DNA from: Kibdelosporangium philippinense
Lineage (GTDB): Bacteria; Actinomycetota; Actinomycetes; Mycobacteriales; Pseudonocardiaceae
Assembly: GCF_021390435.2 (NCBI RefSeq)
Contig: NZ_JAJVCN010000001.1
Location: forward strand, 2,790,001 to 2,854,000
DNA length: 64,000 bases
Direction of reading: 5' to 3'
The position numbers and the translations under genes are program-made. This document shows, piece by piece, positions 1-10,581 of the stretch (its first letter is position 1; every line of letters starts with the position of its first letter). Below the pieces are notes generated by a model that was not told the DNA's origin, did no database searches, and saw only the letters and a program-made list of their open reading frames with translations.

Positions 1-299
1 TCGACGAGGAGCGACAGGACATCGTGATGGCGACGGACGAGGCCCTCTCGAACGCGATGGAGCACGCTTTCCCGGCAGGGAATGGCGAACTGACTTTGTT
101 CGCCGCCAGGGACCGGTTGGCGCGGGCGGTGCACGTGATTGTCTCGGACAACGGCACATGGGCCGCGCCGTTGAGCCGCGCGGCAGGTCGTGGCATGGGG
201 TTGGCGATGATGGACCAGCTCGCCGATGTGTTCGATCTGCACCATGACGAGCGTGGCACCACCGTCGTCCTGCGTTGGGCAAGCCAAGCGAGTGTTTGA
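1..299 (+). CDS. ATP-binding anti-sigma-factor-type kinase, C-terminal part
   Basis: The window opens inside this gene; only about the last 98 codons are present and the start lies upstream. The fragment is the ATP-binding domain of a HATPase_c_2 (RsbW/SpoIIAB-like) serine kinase: an N-box (DEALSNAMEHAF), a G1 box (VSDNG) and a glycine-rich G2 box (GRGMGLAMM) are visible. Family members phosphorylate anti-anti-sigma factors in partner-switching control of stress sigma factors. A SpoIIE-type phosphatase lies 2 kb away on the other strand and could be the opposing enzyme, which is inference from proximity. Any N-terminal domain is unseen. Confidence 0.75.
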   Translation, partial: DEERQDIVMATDEALSNAMEHAFPAGNGELTLFAARDRLARAVHVIVSDNGTWAAPLSRAAGRGMGLAMMDQLADVFDLHHDERGTTVVLRWASQASV

Positions 300-448
300 A
301 CCGCCCCGGTTCTGCTCGTGGGTTGCGCCTTATGCGATGTGCGGCCGCCGAATTCAAGTCCTTGAGAACCTCAGTGCCGGGTTTGGTGGCCTGACGCGCG
401 GGAAGCCAGGTGCGTCAAGCAATCCATCTCATGTCTTTGGAGACGAAG

Positions 449-1330
449 ATGTTCTTCCACCGCCAGGAACTTCAGTTCAAGGCGAGTCCGGAGCGGCCAG
501 ACGCGGTCTACGCCCGCAAGCTGCAAGAGGTGCTTGGAGGCCAGTACGGTGAAATCACCGTGGCGATGCAGTACATGTTCCAGGGCTGGAACATGCATGT
601 CCCCGGCAAGTACCGCGACCTGGTGTTCGGTATCGGCTCGGAGGAGTTCGGTCACGTCGAGATGCTCGCGACGATGATCGCGCGGTTGTTGGAAAAGGCA
701 CCGCTTGGCATCACGAAAGATGCCGTCCAAGAAGATCCGACGGTGGCCGCGGTGATCGGTGGCACCGATGTGCAGCACGCGATTGTCGCGGGAGCCGGTG
801 TGCGGCCGGTGGACAGCATGGGAAACCCGTGGCAGGGAACGTACATCACGGCCAGCGGCAACCTGTTGGCTGACTTCACCGCCAACGCCAACGCGGAGAT
901 GCAGGGACGGGTTCAGGTCGCGCGGCTGTACCACATGACCGACGACCACGGTGTGCGTGACCTGTTGGCGTTCCTGCTGGCGCGCGACACCGCACATCAG
1001 AACCAGTGGATGGCCGCTGCCGCCGAACTCCGGGAAAAGGGGATCGAAGACTACCCCGTACCCAGCAACTTCCCGCAGAGCAAGGAACACGCGGAGGTTT
1101 CGTACCAGTACCTGAACTTCAGTGACGGCAAGCAGGCTGGCCACGGTCCGTGGGCGTCCGGTACGACCCCGGACGGGAAGGGAGAGTTCAGCTACTACGA
1201 CGGCCCCACCACCAGCGCGCCGATGCCACCACCCACTCACCCTGATGCCCGTTTCTATGGCACGACCGACCTTCCGAATGTCGTCGAGAAGGTCGCGGGC
1301 TCCGTTCAGGACAAATTGAAGAAAGAGTGA
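449..1330 (+). CDS. manganese (non-heme) catalase
   Basis: Dimanganese catalase that disproportionates hydrogen peroxide in the cytoplasm; 293 residues, the usual family length. The ferritin-like four-helix core carries the expected metal ligands: E35 (GEITVAMQY), E66 and H69 (SEEFGH), E150 (NANAEMQGR) and H183 (DTAHQNQW). The start at 449 is chosen because MFFHRQELQ is the conserved N-terminus and a GGAG lies 6 bases upstream; an in-frame GTG at 410 would add 13 unconserved residues. The C-terminal tail is proline- and glycine-rich. It sits with other general-stress genes (SDR 1444-2343, hemerythrin 3698-4255), consistent with a stress-sigma regulon. Confidence 0.93.
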   Translation: MFFHRQELQFKASPERPDAVYARKLQEVLGGQYGEITVAMQYMFQGWNMHVPGKYRDLVFGIGSEEFGHVEMLATMIARLLEKAPLGITKDAVQEDPTVAAVIGGTDVQHAIVAGAGVRPVDSMGNPWQGTYITASGNLLADFTANANAEMQGRVQVARLYHMTDDHGVRDLLAFLLARDTAHQNQWMAAAAELREKGIEDYPVPSNFPQSKEHAEVSYQYLNFSDGKQAGHGPWASGTTPDGKGEFSYYDGPTTSAPMPPPTHPDARFYGTTDLPNVVEKVAGSVQDKLKKE

Positions 1331-2291
1331 CGACGTGACCCGCCTGGTTGCGTGCGGCACGCAGCCAGGCGGTCGGCGAAGGTTGACGATCTTGCCGGGC
1401 GGGCATACCGGGAGTTGAGACGGGCGAAGGAAGGCGAACCAGGATGGCGCAGGACCAGTATGCCCAGCAGGACCCGAGGTCGCAGTATCCGCGGCCGGGA
1501 CGTCAGGAGGGGCAGGAACAGAGTCATCCAGGCACGGGCGAGCAGATGGGGCCGCGGCCCGACCACGGTGAAGAGTCCTACCGAGGCTCTGATCGGCTTG
1601 TGGACCGCAAGACGATCATCACCGGCGGGGATTCCGGGATAGGCAGGGCCGTAGCGCTGGCTTTCGCCCGTGAGGGTGCGGATGTCGTCCTGTCCTATCT
1701 TCAGGACGAGGAGCGGGACGCGAAGCAGACCGCCGATCTCGTGCGCGAGGCAGGGCGTCAGGTTGTGCTTGTGCCAGGCGACATCCAGACGGAGGAGCAA
1801 TGCCAACAGGTTGTGGATCGCGCGGTGGCGGAGTTCGGCCGGATCGACGTGTTGGTGAACAATGCCGCTTTTCAGATGTCGCAGGATGATGGGTTGATCG
1901 AGATCTCAACCGAGCAGTTCGACCGGGTGCTCAAGACCAACTTGTACGCGATGTTCTGGCTGAGCAAGGCGGCTGTGCCGCACATGCGGCCAGGTTCCTG
2001 CATCATCAACACGTCGTCCATTCAGGCGTTCCAGCCTTCGCCGAACCTGTTGGACTACGCCGTGACCAAGGCCGGGATCGTCAACTTCACCAAAGGGCTC
2101 GCCCAGGACCTGATCGGCAAAGGGATCCGCGTCAACTCCGTCGCGCCAGGTCCGGTGTGGACTCCGCTGATTCCGGCAACCATGTCCGCGGACAAAGTGG
2201 ACTCGTTCGGTGCCAACACGCCCATCGGGCGTGCCGCTCAACCGGCCGAACTCGCACCGGCGTACGTGTACTTCGCGTCGCAGGAATCCAG

Positions 2292-3560
<1,269 letters not shown>

Positions 3561-3697
3561 CTTCGCTTCAGTGTCCCGCCGATGGAACTAGCCTGTCGTC
3601 GTCGTACCCGCTGCCTGCTCCGGCAAACGGTCTACCACGTGATTGCGTCTTCGTTCGCCGGGTAGTCCAACACCGGAAACTGACGAAAAGGAGCCCC

Positions 3698-4255
3698 ATG
3701 ACTGACAGACGAGCAGACGAGAACGTCATCGCGCTGCTGGAGCGCCAGCACGTCGAGATCCGGACATTGTTCGGCGTCGTGGAAGGCACAACCGGAGACG
3801 AGCGCCGAGACGCGTTTCACGATCTCGTCCGGCTGCTTGCTGTGCACGAGACCGCAGAGGAGGAGGTGCTCCATCCCGAGGTTCGGCACGTTGACGGCGG
3901 CGACGTCGTGGTTGACGCTCGTGTCGGTGAGGAGCATCGCGCCAAGCAGCTCCTTTCGACGTTGTACGAGATGGGCCCGGACGCGGAAGGCTTCGACATC
4001 TTGTTCGCGGAGCTGAAAGCGGACGTCTTGGCACATGCGGGCCATGAGGAACAAGAAGAGTTCCCGTTGCTGCGCAAGGCGCATGACGAGAAGAGGCTAC
4101 GGTCGATGGCGGGCGCTGTGCGCGCTGCCGAGATGATTGCCCCGACCCGCCCACATCCCGGTGTCGAGAGTGCCGCGGCGAACCTCCTGTTGGGACCGCC
4201 GTTGGCAATCATGGACCGCGCCAGGGACGCGATCCGGTCGGTCTTCAAGCGCTAG
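3698..4255 (+). CDS. hemerythrin HHE cation-binding domain protein
   Basis: 185-residue cytoplasmic protein with a hemerythrin-like four-helix bundle in residues ~8-130. The metal-binding histidine/glutamate pattern is present: ERQHVEIR, LAVHETAEEEVLHPEVR, GEEHRAKQ and HAGHEEQEEFPLL. Actinobacterial relatives bind a di-iron centre and are linked to oxygen, peroxide or nitric-oxide responses. The start is fixed by AAAAGGAG 4-11 bases upstream of the ATG at 3698; the longer open frame upstream overlaps the promoter side of the divergent phosphatase gene. It shares the neighbourhood with Mn-catalase and PPK2, which supports a stress role but does not prove a common promoter. Confidence 0.85.
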   Translation: MTDRRADENVIALLERQHVEIRTLFGVVEGTTGDERRDAFHDLVRLLAVHETAEEEVLHPEVRHVDGGDVVVDARVGEEHRAKQLLSTLYEMGPDAEGFDILFAELKADVLAHAGHEEQEEFPLLRKAHDEKRLRSMAGAVRAAEMIAPTRPHPGVESAAANLLLGPPLAIMDRARDAIRSVFKR

Positions 4256-4294
4256 TGCGGTTTACGGCCCGAGGATGTCGGGTATGTCGGGATC

Positions 4295-5281
4295 GTGCTT
4301 GATCAGTCAGCCGATGTTCTCAGCGGATTTCCCGAATTGGCCGGATCGGACCTGATCGTCGACTACCCGGAGGGCGACGACCCTGTGCTGCGGCGCGCCG
4401 ACGGTTCGGTGGTGGACAAGTGGCGCGAGAACTATCCGTATGCGGAGCGGATGTCACGCGACGAGTACGACCGGACGAAGCGCCTGCTGCAGATCGAGTT
4501 GCTGAAGCTGCAGTACTGGATCAAAGATACCGGCGGGCGGATGGTGATCCTGTTCGAGGGACGCGACGCGGCCGGTAAAGGTGGCACGATCAAGCGTTTC
4601 ACCGAACATCTCAACCCTCGTGGCGCCAGGGTGGTGGCGTTGGGCAAACCGACTGAGCGGGAACAGGGGGAGTGGTATTTCCAGCGCTACGTCAACCACC
4701 TGCCGACCGCGGGGGAGATCGTGTTGTTCGATCGGTCCTGGTACAACCGCGCCGGGGTGGAACGGGTGATGGGCTACTGCACCGAGAGGCAGTACCAGCA
4801 GTTCATCGGGCAGGCGCCGACGTTCGAACGGATGCTGGTCGACGATGGCGTGACGCTGGTCAAGCTGTGGTTCTCGGTGTCACAGGCCGAACAGCGGACC
4901 AGGTTTCTCATCCGCCAGATCGATCCGGTGCGCCAGTGGAAACTCAGCGCCAATGACGTGAAATCACTGGACCGGTGGGACGCCTACACCCAGGCGAAGG
5001 TCGCGATGTTCCGTGAGACGGACACCGAAGCGGCACCGTGGACGGTCGTGAAGAGCAACGACAAGAAACGCGCGCGGATCGAAGCGATGCGCAGTGTGCT
5101 GGCCCGCATCGACTACGAGGACAAGGATCACGACATCGTCGGCGAGCCGGATTCCCGCGTGGTCGGTGCCGCGGCCACGCTGCTGGAAAAGGGTGAGGAC
5201 GAGACTTCGCTCAGCCCGACCCCGATCGCACCGGTGGTTGACCCCGACCACGGCCCGGGGCTACACCCCGACGAAGCCTAG
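4295..5281 (+). CDS. ppk2: polyphosphate kinase 2 family protein
   Basis: 328-residue PPK2-type kinase that transfers phosphate between polyphosphate and nucleotides. The P-loop-like Walker A (FEGRDAAGKGGTIK, residues ~87-100), lid residues (YFQRYVNHLP) and Walker B (VLFDRSWYNRAG, ~143-154) are intact, followed by the conserved KLWFSVS and KLSANDVKSLDRW segments. This is the one-domain form of the family; whether it phosphorylates NDPs or NMPs cannot be read from the sequence. The last ~50 residues are an acidic, proline-rich tail beyond the domain. The start is a GTG with a poor ribosome-binding site, 39 bases after the hemerythrin stop. Confidence 0.9.
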   Translation: MLDQSADVLSGFPELAGSDLIVDYPEGDDPVLRRADGSVVDKWRENYPYAERMSRDEYDRTKRLLQIELLKLQYWIKDTGGRMVILFEGRDAAGKGGTIKRFTEHLNPRGARVVALGKPTEREQGEWYFQRYVNHLPTAGEIVLFDRSWYNRAGVERVMGYCTERQYQQFIGQAPTFERMLVDDGVTLVKLWFSVSQAEQRTRFLIRQIDPVRQWKLSANDVKSLDRWDAYTQAKVAMFRETDTEAAPWTVVKSNDKKRARIEAMRSVLARIDYEDKDHDIVGEPDSRVVGAAATLLEKGEDETSLSPTPIAPVVDPDHGPGLHPDEA

Positions 5282-5318
5282 CGGGGTTACTTCGCCGATT
5301 CGAGGGTAGGTCGTTGCT

Positions 5319-6251
5319 ATGACCTTCGAACGTGCGGTGGTGACCGGCGGGGCCGGATTTCTCGGATCACACGTGTGCGCCGAGTTGCTTCGGCGCGGCA
5401 CACGCGTTGTCTGTGTCGACGACTTCCGCACCAGCACTCCCCGCAACGTCACGCCCCTGTTCGACGACAGCCGCTTCGAGTTGCGGGTCGCCGACGTGGC
5501 CACGCTGATCGACGTGACAGGCCAGGTGGACCTGGTTCTTCACCTGGCTTGCCCAGCGTCCCCTGTGGACTATCTGCGGATGCCGATCGACACCATGCGG
5601 TCCGGCGCCTTCGGGACATGGCAAGCGCTGGAATACGCCAGCGGGTGCGGCGCGCGGATCGTCGTCGCCTCGACGAGTGAGGTCTACGGCGACCCACTCG
5701 AACACCCGCAGCGGGAAACCTATTGGGGCAACGTCAATCCGGTCGGACCGCGCAGCGTGTACGACGAGGCGAAGCGGTTCGGCGAGGCGCTGACTGCCGC
5801 GTTTCACCGGGAACACGGCACCCGAGCGGGAATCGTCCGGATCTTCAACACTTACGGGCCGCGAATGCGGCAGCACGACGGCCGGATGATCCCGACTTTC
5901 CTCCGGCAGGCACTGGTCGGCGAACCGCTGACCGTGCACGGGACGGGTGATCAGACTCGTTCGTTGTGCTATGTGGACGATCTGGTTCGCGGCCTACTGG
6001 CGATGGCGGAGTCCGGCCACCCTGGGCCAATCAATCTTGGCAATCCGGAAGAAGTCACCGTACTCGACGTGGCCGAGCGGGTGATCGAGGTGACCGGAAG
6101 CCGTTCGGGCATCCGGCTTGTCGAACCCATGGTCGACGACCCACGCCGACGGTGCCCTGATATCACCGCGGCACAACGGATTCTGAGCTGGTGGCCGGAG
6201 GTTTCCCTACGCGAAGGACTGAAGGAAATGGTCCAGGCAGGACGGAATTGA
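5319..6251 (+). CDS. UDP-glucuronate decarboxylase (UDP-xylose synthase)-like epimerase family protein
   Basis: 310-residue extended SDR. TGGAGFLGSH at residues 9-18 binds NAD; HLACPASPVDY (75-85) and RETYWGNVNPVGPRSVYDEAK (catalytic Y148, K152) are hallmark segments of UDP-glucuronate decarboxylases, which turn UDP-glucuronate into UDP-xylose. A UDP-glucose dehydrogenase three genes downstream (8728-10020) would supply UDP-glucuronate, so the two together make a UDP-xylose branch. It is the first gene of the long plus-strand operon and ends 3 bases before the carbamoyltransferase. A dTDP-glucose 4,6-dehydratase role is less likely because of the HLACPASPV signature. Confidence 0.87.
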   Translation: MTFERAVVTGGAGFLGSHVCAELLRRGTRVVCVDDFRTSTPRNVTPLFDDSRFELRVADVATLIDVTGQVDLVLHLACPASPVDYLRMPIDTMRSGAFGTWQALEYASGCGARIVVASTSEVYGDPLEHPQRETYWGNVNPVGPRSVYDEAKRFGEALTAAFHREHGTRAGIVRIFNTYGPRMRQHDGRMIPTFLRQALVGEPLTVHGTGDQTRSLCYVDDLVRGLLAMAESGHPGPINLGNPEEVTVLDVAERVIEVTGSRSGIRLVEPMVDDPRRRCPDITAAQRILSWWPEVSLREGLKEMVQAGRN

Positions 6252-6254
6252 GCC

Positions 6255-7880
6255 ATGCGGATCCTAGGCGTCAACGCCATCTTCCATGATCCAGCCGCGG
6301 CACTTGTCGTGGACGGCGAGATCGCGGCCGCCGCGGAGGAGGAGCGGTTCTCCCGGCGCAAGCACGGCAAACGTCCGGTGCCTTTCTCCGCATGGGAGTT
6401 GCCGGAACAGTCCGCTCGGTGGTGTCTGGAACACGCTGGCCTGCAGCCCGGTGACCTGGACGCGGTGGCCTACTCGTACGACCCGAATCTGGTCGAGCCG
6501 GGGCAAAAGGGACTCGACGATAACTGGGAGGAGCTACGCACCCAGTACGCCCGTCGTTCGCCATACTTCCTGGCCACAGCGTTGCCAGGCCTCGATCCGG
6601 ACATCGTACGGTTCGTCCCGCACCATATGGCTCACGCCGGATCGACCGGTTTGGCGGCCCCGTTCGACGGTGACTGCGCGGTGCTGGTGTCCGACGGGCG
6701 TGGCGAGTGCGCGTCTCATCTCGCTGGCAGCTACCGTGGGCATAAGCTGGAGACCTTTGCCACACAACGGCTTCCGCATTCACTGGGCCTGATGTACGAG
6801 GAACTGACCGAGCACCTCGGGTTCCTGAGGTCCAGCGACGAATACAAGGTCATGGCACTGGCTTCCTACGCCAAGCCGAAGCATCTGGATCTGATGCGCG
6901 AGCACGTCTACGCCACAGATGACGGCGGTTTCACCGTACGGCCGATCGACTGGGCCACCCTCGTCAAGCGTCGCGCCGCGGATGACGAGATGACCGACGA
7001 ACACGCCGAACTGGCGGCAAGCGTTCAGGTTCGTGTGGAGGAAGTCCTGCTCGATCTGGTCAGATGGCTGCATGACCGAACCGGCCAGCGGCGACTGACC
7101 ATGGCCGGAGGTGTGGCGCTGAACTGTGTCGCCAACACCCGGATTCTGGCCGAAGGCCCGTTCGAGGACGTATGGGTGCAACCGGCCGCAGGGGACGCGG
7201 GTACCGCGCTGGGCGCAGCACTGCACCTTGCCGCCGAAGCTGGTGAGCCCGCGTCGCCCATGGCCGGTGCCGATCTGGGGCGTGAATGGACAGACGAGGA
7301 GATCCGCGGTTACTTGGACCGGGCCAGGATCGCCTACTCCGAACCGCGGAGTGTGGCGGCGGATGTGGCCGAGGCCCTTGCTGCCAACAAGATCGTCGCG
7401 TGGTTCCAAGGACGCGGTGAGTACGGCCCGCGTGCGTTGGGCCGTCGATCGTTGCTGGCGCATCCCGGGTTCGCCGACAACTTGGGGCGTCTCAACGAAG
7501 TCAAGGGGCGTGAGCAGTTCCGGCCGATCGCGCCGATGGTTTTGCTCGACCGCGCGCCGGAGATGTTCGCCCGTGGCCCGATTCCCAGTCCGTACATGCT
7601 TTTCGTGCACGATGTCCGTCCGGAATGGAAGGACCGCATTCCAGCGGTGGTCCATGTGGACGGTACCGCTCGTGCGCAGACCGTCGACCCGGCGAAGGAT
7701 CCGTTGCTGGCCAGGATGTTGGCGGAGTTCAACCACCGCACCGGTTTGCCGGTGGTGGTCAACACCAGCCTGAACACCGCCGGACGGCCCATGGTGGACG
7801 ATCCACGCGACGCATTGGAGTGCTTCGGGTCCGCGCCAGTGGACCTGCTGGCGATCGGGCCGTTCGTGGTGCGCCGGTGA
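6255..7880 (+). CDS. O-carbamoyltransferase, NodU/CmcH family
   Basis: 541-residue cytoplasmic enzyme of the NodU/CmcH/TobZ family, which uses carbamoyl phosphate and ATP to carbamoylate a hydroxyl of a sugar or natural product. The N-terminal Kae1-like domain starts with MRILGVNAIFHDPAAALV and carries EEERFSRRKH and the metal-binding HHMAHAGS; further on are VALNCVANTR, GRGEYGPRALGRRSLL and the YrdC-like C-terminal FRPIAPMVL and NTSLNTAGRP segments. It overlaps the next gene by 4 bases (GTGA), so it is translationally coupled. In this operon the acceptor is probably a heptose or xylose residue of the glycan being built; this is inference. Confidence 0.9.
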   Translation: MRILGVNAIFHDPAAALVVDGEIAAAAEEERFSRRKHGKRPVPFSAWELPEQSARWCLEHAGLQPGDLDAVAYSYDPNLVEPGQKGLDDNWEELRTQYARRSPYFLATALPGLDPDIVRFVPHHMAHAGSTGLAAPFDGDCAVLVSDGRGECASHLAGSYRGHKLETFATQRLPHSLGLMYEELTEHLGFLRSSDEYKVMALASYAKPKHLDLMREHVYATDDGGFTVRPIDWATLVKRRAADDEMTDEHAELAASVQVRVEEVLLDLVRWLHDRTGQRRLTMAGGVALNCVANTRILAEGPFEDVWVQPAAGDAGTALGAALHLAAEAGEPASPMAGADLGREWTDEEIRGYLDRARIAYSEPRSVAADVAEALAANKIVAWFQGRGEYGPRALGRRSLLAHPGFADNLGRLNEVKGREQFRPIAPMVLLDRAPEMFARGPIPSPYMLFVHDVRPEWKDRIPAVVHVDGTARAQTVDPAKDPLLARMLAEFNHRTGLPVVVNTSLNTAGRPMVDDPRDALECFGSAPVDLLAIGPFVVRR

Positions 7881-8776
7881 ACATCCTGGTGTTGCGCGCC
7901 CTCGGACTCGGCGATCTACTGACCGCCGTTCCGGCCCTACGCGCGCTGCGCCGAGCGTATCCCGGCGCGACCATCACGCTCGCCGCACCGGCCTGGTTGT
8001 CGGACGCCGTGAGCCGCATCCAGGCGGTGGATCATCTGCTGCCTACCGAAGGCCTCGTTCCGATCGACTGGCCCGGATCTCCGCCAGACCTTGCCGTGAA
8101 CCTGCACGGCATCGGTCCACAAAGTACACAGCTGCTGGCCAAGGTGTGCCCGGCCAGGTTGATCGCCCATCAACAGTGGAACCCCGATCGGCACGAAGTG
8201 GACAGATGGTGCGATTTGCTCGCCCGCAACGGGATCCCTGCCGACGCCAGCGATCTGCACCTCGGCGCCACAGGCCATCGCGGACCTGCCGTCGTTCATC
8301 CTGGAGCCAGTCATGGCTCGCGGCGGTGGCCCGGCGAGCGGTACGCCGAGGTGGTGCGCGCGCTTGGCCCGGACGTGGTCGTGACAGGTGACGCCTCGGA
8401 GAAAGAACTCGTGAAACGGGTTGCTGGGAGCGTGCCCACCCGTATCGGCGGCAGTGTGGGAGGTTTGCTTGACCTGATCGCCGCCGCGAGGCTCGTGGTA
8501 TGTGGTGACACTGGCGTGGCCCATGTGGCGACCGCATACCGGACACCATCGGTGGTGCTGTTCGGCCCAGTCTCGCCTGGGCATTGGGGGCCGCGGACCG
8601 GCCCGCATCGGGCGCTGTGGCATGGCCGGACCGGTGACACGTTCGCTGACCGGCCCGATCCCGGACTGCTGGCCATCACTGTGGACGAAGTGTTGACGGC
8701 CGTAGCCGACCTGCAGGGAGGTGAACTGTGGCAGCACAACGCATCGCAGTCATCGGCACGGGCTACGTCGGGCTGA
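7877..8776 (+). CDS. glycosyltransferase family 9 (heptosyltransferase-like)
   Basis: About 299 residues, GT-B fold, in the family of ADP-heptose:LPS heptosyltransferases. The N-terminus VNILVLRALGLGDLLTAVPA is the typical acceptor-side P-loop-like segment; VVHPGASHGSRRWP and VVCGDTGVAHVATAYRTPSVVLFGP are the classical donor-binding motifs (the D-T-G-x-x-H signature). The start is the GTG at 7877, overlapping the carbamoyltransferase stop by four bases; a longer frame to 7625 is antisense-like shadow. The 3' end overlaps ugd by 49 bases. Occurrence in a monoderm implies a heptose acceptor other than lipid A core. Confidence 0.88.
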   Translation: MNILVLRALGLGDLLTAVPALRALRRAYPGATITLAAPAWLSDAVSRIQAVDHLLPTEGLVPIDWPGSPPDLAVNLHGIGPQSTQLLAKVCPARLIAHQQWNPDRHEVDRWCDLLARNGIPADASDLHLGATGHRGPAVVHPGASHGSRRWPGERYAEVVRALGPDVVVTGDASEKELVKRVAGSVPTRIGGSVGGLLDLIAAARLVVCGDTGVAHVATAYRTPSVVLFGPVSPGHWGPRTGPHRALWHGRTGDTFADRPDPGLLAITVDEVLTAVADLQGGELWQHNASQSSARATSG

Positions 8777-10020
8777 CGACCGCCGCGTGCTTTGCCCGGC
8801 TCGGGCACAATGTTGTCGGCGCGGACGTCGACGAGGCCAAAGTGGCCGCGCTGTCCCGCGCGGAGGTGAGCTTGCACGAGCCCGCTCTCGCGGAGATCGT
8901 GGCTGAGGAATTGCGATCCGGACGGCTGCGGTTCGCTCACGGCCTGCCCGGCACATTGTCTGAAGTGGACTTTGTGTTCCTCGCGGTACCGACTCCGACT
9001 GGCAACGATGGGGCAGCCGACCTGACTGCCGTCTCAACTGTACTGGCACAGCTGCGCGAGCAGATCTCGCCGCGTTGTGTGGTAGTCGTCAAGTCCACTG
9101 TGCCTGTGGGCACTGTGGACCGTATCGTCGCATCGCTTGGTAGGACGACCGTCGTGGCCAATCCGGAGTTCCTTCGAGAGGGACATGCCGTCGAGGACTT
9201 CTTGCATCCGCAGCGGGTGGTCGTGGGCTCGGCCGACAAGCACGCGGCTCGGAAAGTCGCACGCCTGTACGCCGGAACTGACGCACCTGTCCTGATGACG
9301 AGCAGCGCCAGCGCGGAACTGGTGAAGTACGCCAGCAACTGCTTCCTGGCAATGAAACTGTCCTACGTCAACACCCTGGCGGAGTTGTGCGAGGAGCTAG
9401 GCGCCGACATCTCGGATGTCGCGGAGGGAATGCGGCTCGACCAGCGAGTCGGCTCCTCCTTTCTCACCCCAGGCCCAGGCTGGGGTGGCTCCTGTCTGCC
9501 AAAGGACACAAAGGCGCTGTTGTCCACATCCGCGGCGGCCGAAGTGGACTTCCCCTTGCTGGACGCCACAATCGCGACAAACGCGCGACAGGCACACCGC
9601 GTGACCGACAAGATCAGGAAGGCGGCGGGCGGGGCACTCTCCGGCGTCCACGTAGGACTATTAGGGCTGACATTCAAGGCTGGAACCGACGATATCCGGG
9701 ACTCCCCAGCGCTGGCCGTCGCCGAATTGCTCGCGGCTGAAGGAGCCTTGTTGACCGGGTATGACCCTTGCGTGCCGACGGGGCGCCAGGTGGGTGCGGT
9801 GCGTGTCGTGGCCTCACCGTACGCGGTGGCTGAGGGAGCATCTGTGCTCGCGGTGCTGACCGAATGGCCCGAGTTCGCCGAACTGGACTGGTCACGGGTC
9901 ACGTCGGCGGCTCCGCACCCGGTCATCGTGGACACGCGTGGCCTGCTTCCCGCGTCGAAGGTGGCGGAAGCAGGTTTGACACTGGTATCAGTGGGCAGAC
10001 GCGACCGGCGCGAGAAGTAG
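8728..10020 (+). CDS. ugd: UDP-glucose 6-dehydrogenase
   Basis: 430-residue UDP-glucose/GDP-mannose dehydrogenase family member, oxidising UDP-glucose to UDP-glucuronate with two NAD. The N-terminal Rossmann motif GTGYVGLTTA, the STVPVGT and NPEFLREG segments, the central-helix KYASNCFLAMKLSYVN and the catalytic cysteine in GGSCLPKDTKA are all visible, as is the C-terminal GLTFKAGTDDIRDSPAL. The GTG start at 8728 is supported by a strong AGGGAGGTG. Its product feeds the decarboxylase at 5319-6251. A GDP-mannose dehydrogenase role is possible but less likely next to a UDP-glucuronate decarboxylase. The 36-base gap after it is the largest inside the operon. Confidence 0.9.
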   Translation: MAAQRIAVIGTGYVGLTTAACFARLGHNVVGADVDEAKVAALSRAEVSLHEPALAEIVAEELRSGRLRFAHGLPGTLSEVDFVFLAVPTPTGNDGAADLTAVSTVLAQLREQISPRCVVVVKSTVPVGTVDRIVASLGRTTVVANPEFLREGHAVEDFLHPQRVVVGSADKHAARKVARLYAGTDAPVLMTSSASAELVKYASNCFLAMKLSYVNTLAELCEELGADISDVAEGMRLDQRVGSSFLTPGPGWGGSCLPKDTKALLSTSAAAEVDFPLLDATIATNARQAHRVTDKIRKAAGGALSGVHVGLLGLTFKAGTDDIRDSPALAVAELLAAEGALLTGYDPCVPTGRQVGAVRVVASPYAVAEGASVLAVLTEWPEFAELDWSRVTSAAPHPVIVDTRGLLPASKVAEAGLTLVSVGRRDRREK

Positions 10021-10056
10021 TGGTGTCACTTCGGTTTACGCACCACTTCTCCGGCA

Positions 10057-10581
10057 ATGTCCGTCAGTATGAATCCGACAGTCGTGCTGTTCGATCGCGA
10101 CGGCACGTTGATCAAGGATCGGCCGTACAACGGGAATCCGGCTCTGGTCGAGCCGCTCCCGTTGGCAGGTAAAGCCTTGACGCGGCTTCGTGCGGCTGGA
10201 GTACGGACCGGAGTGGTGACCAACCAGTCCGGGATCGCCAGGGACCTGATTACCGAGTCCCAGGTGGAGAGCGTGAACGCGCGAGTGGACCAGATCCTCG
10301 GTCCTTTCGACACCTGGCAGATATGTCCACACGGTCCGGATGATGGCTGCTCGTGCCGTAAACCCGCGCCAGGTCTGATTTTCGCCGCATGTGCGCAGTT
10401 GCGGGTCAGTCCGGCGGATGTGGTGGTCATTGGCGACATCGAAAGCGACATCCTGGCGGCGGACAACGCGGGCGCCCGGGCGGTTCTCGTCCCGACCACG
10501 GTGACCCGGTCCGATGAGGTCCATCGGGCGCCGGTGACCGCATCGGACCTGCTGGCGGCTGTCGAATGGGTGCTGTCGTGA
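10057..10581 (+). CDS. gmhB: HAD-IIIA phosphatase, D-glycero-D-manno-heptose 1,7-bisphosphate phosphatase type
   Basis: 174-residue HAD hydrolase of the GmhB/histidinol-phosphatase group. FDRDGTLI (nucleophile D13, general acid D15), VVTNQSG, the Lys in CSCRKPAP and GDIESDI are the four HAD motifs. The zinc-loop pattern C-x-H (ICPHG) followed by C-x-C (GCSCRK) is the GmhB signature. It removes the 7-phosphate between the kinase and nucleotidylyl-transfer steps of NDP-heptose synthesis. The start could be 10057 or the ATG at 10069; neither has a good ribosome-binding site. It couples to the next gene through a GTGA overlap. Confidence 0.88.
   Translation: MSVSMNPTVVLFDRDGTLIKDRPYNGNPALVEPLPLAGKALTRLRAAGVRTGVVTNQSGIARDLITESQVESVNARVDQILGPFDTWQICPHGPDDGCSCRKPAPGLIFAACAQLRVSPADVVVIGDIESDILAADNAGARAVLVPTTVTRSDEVHRAPVTASDLLAAVEWVLS

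Noticed and set aside
371..1360. Long minus-strand frame of 329 codons opposite the Mn-catalase
   Set aside because: It is the antisense shadow of a clear catalase with all metal ligands; its own translation is Arg/His-rich and matches no family.
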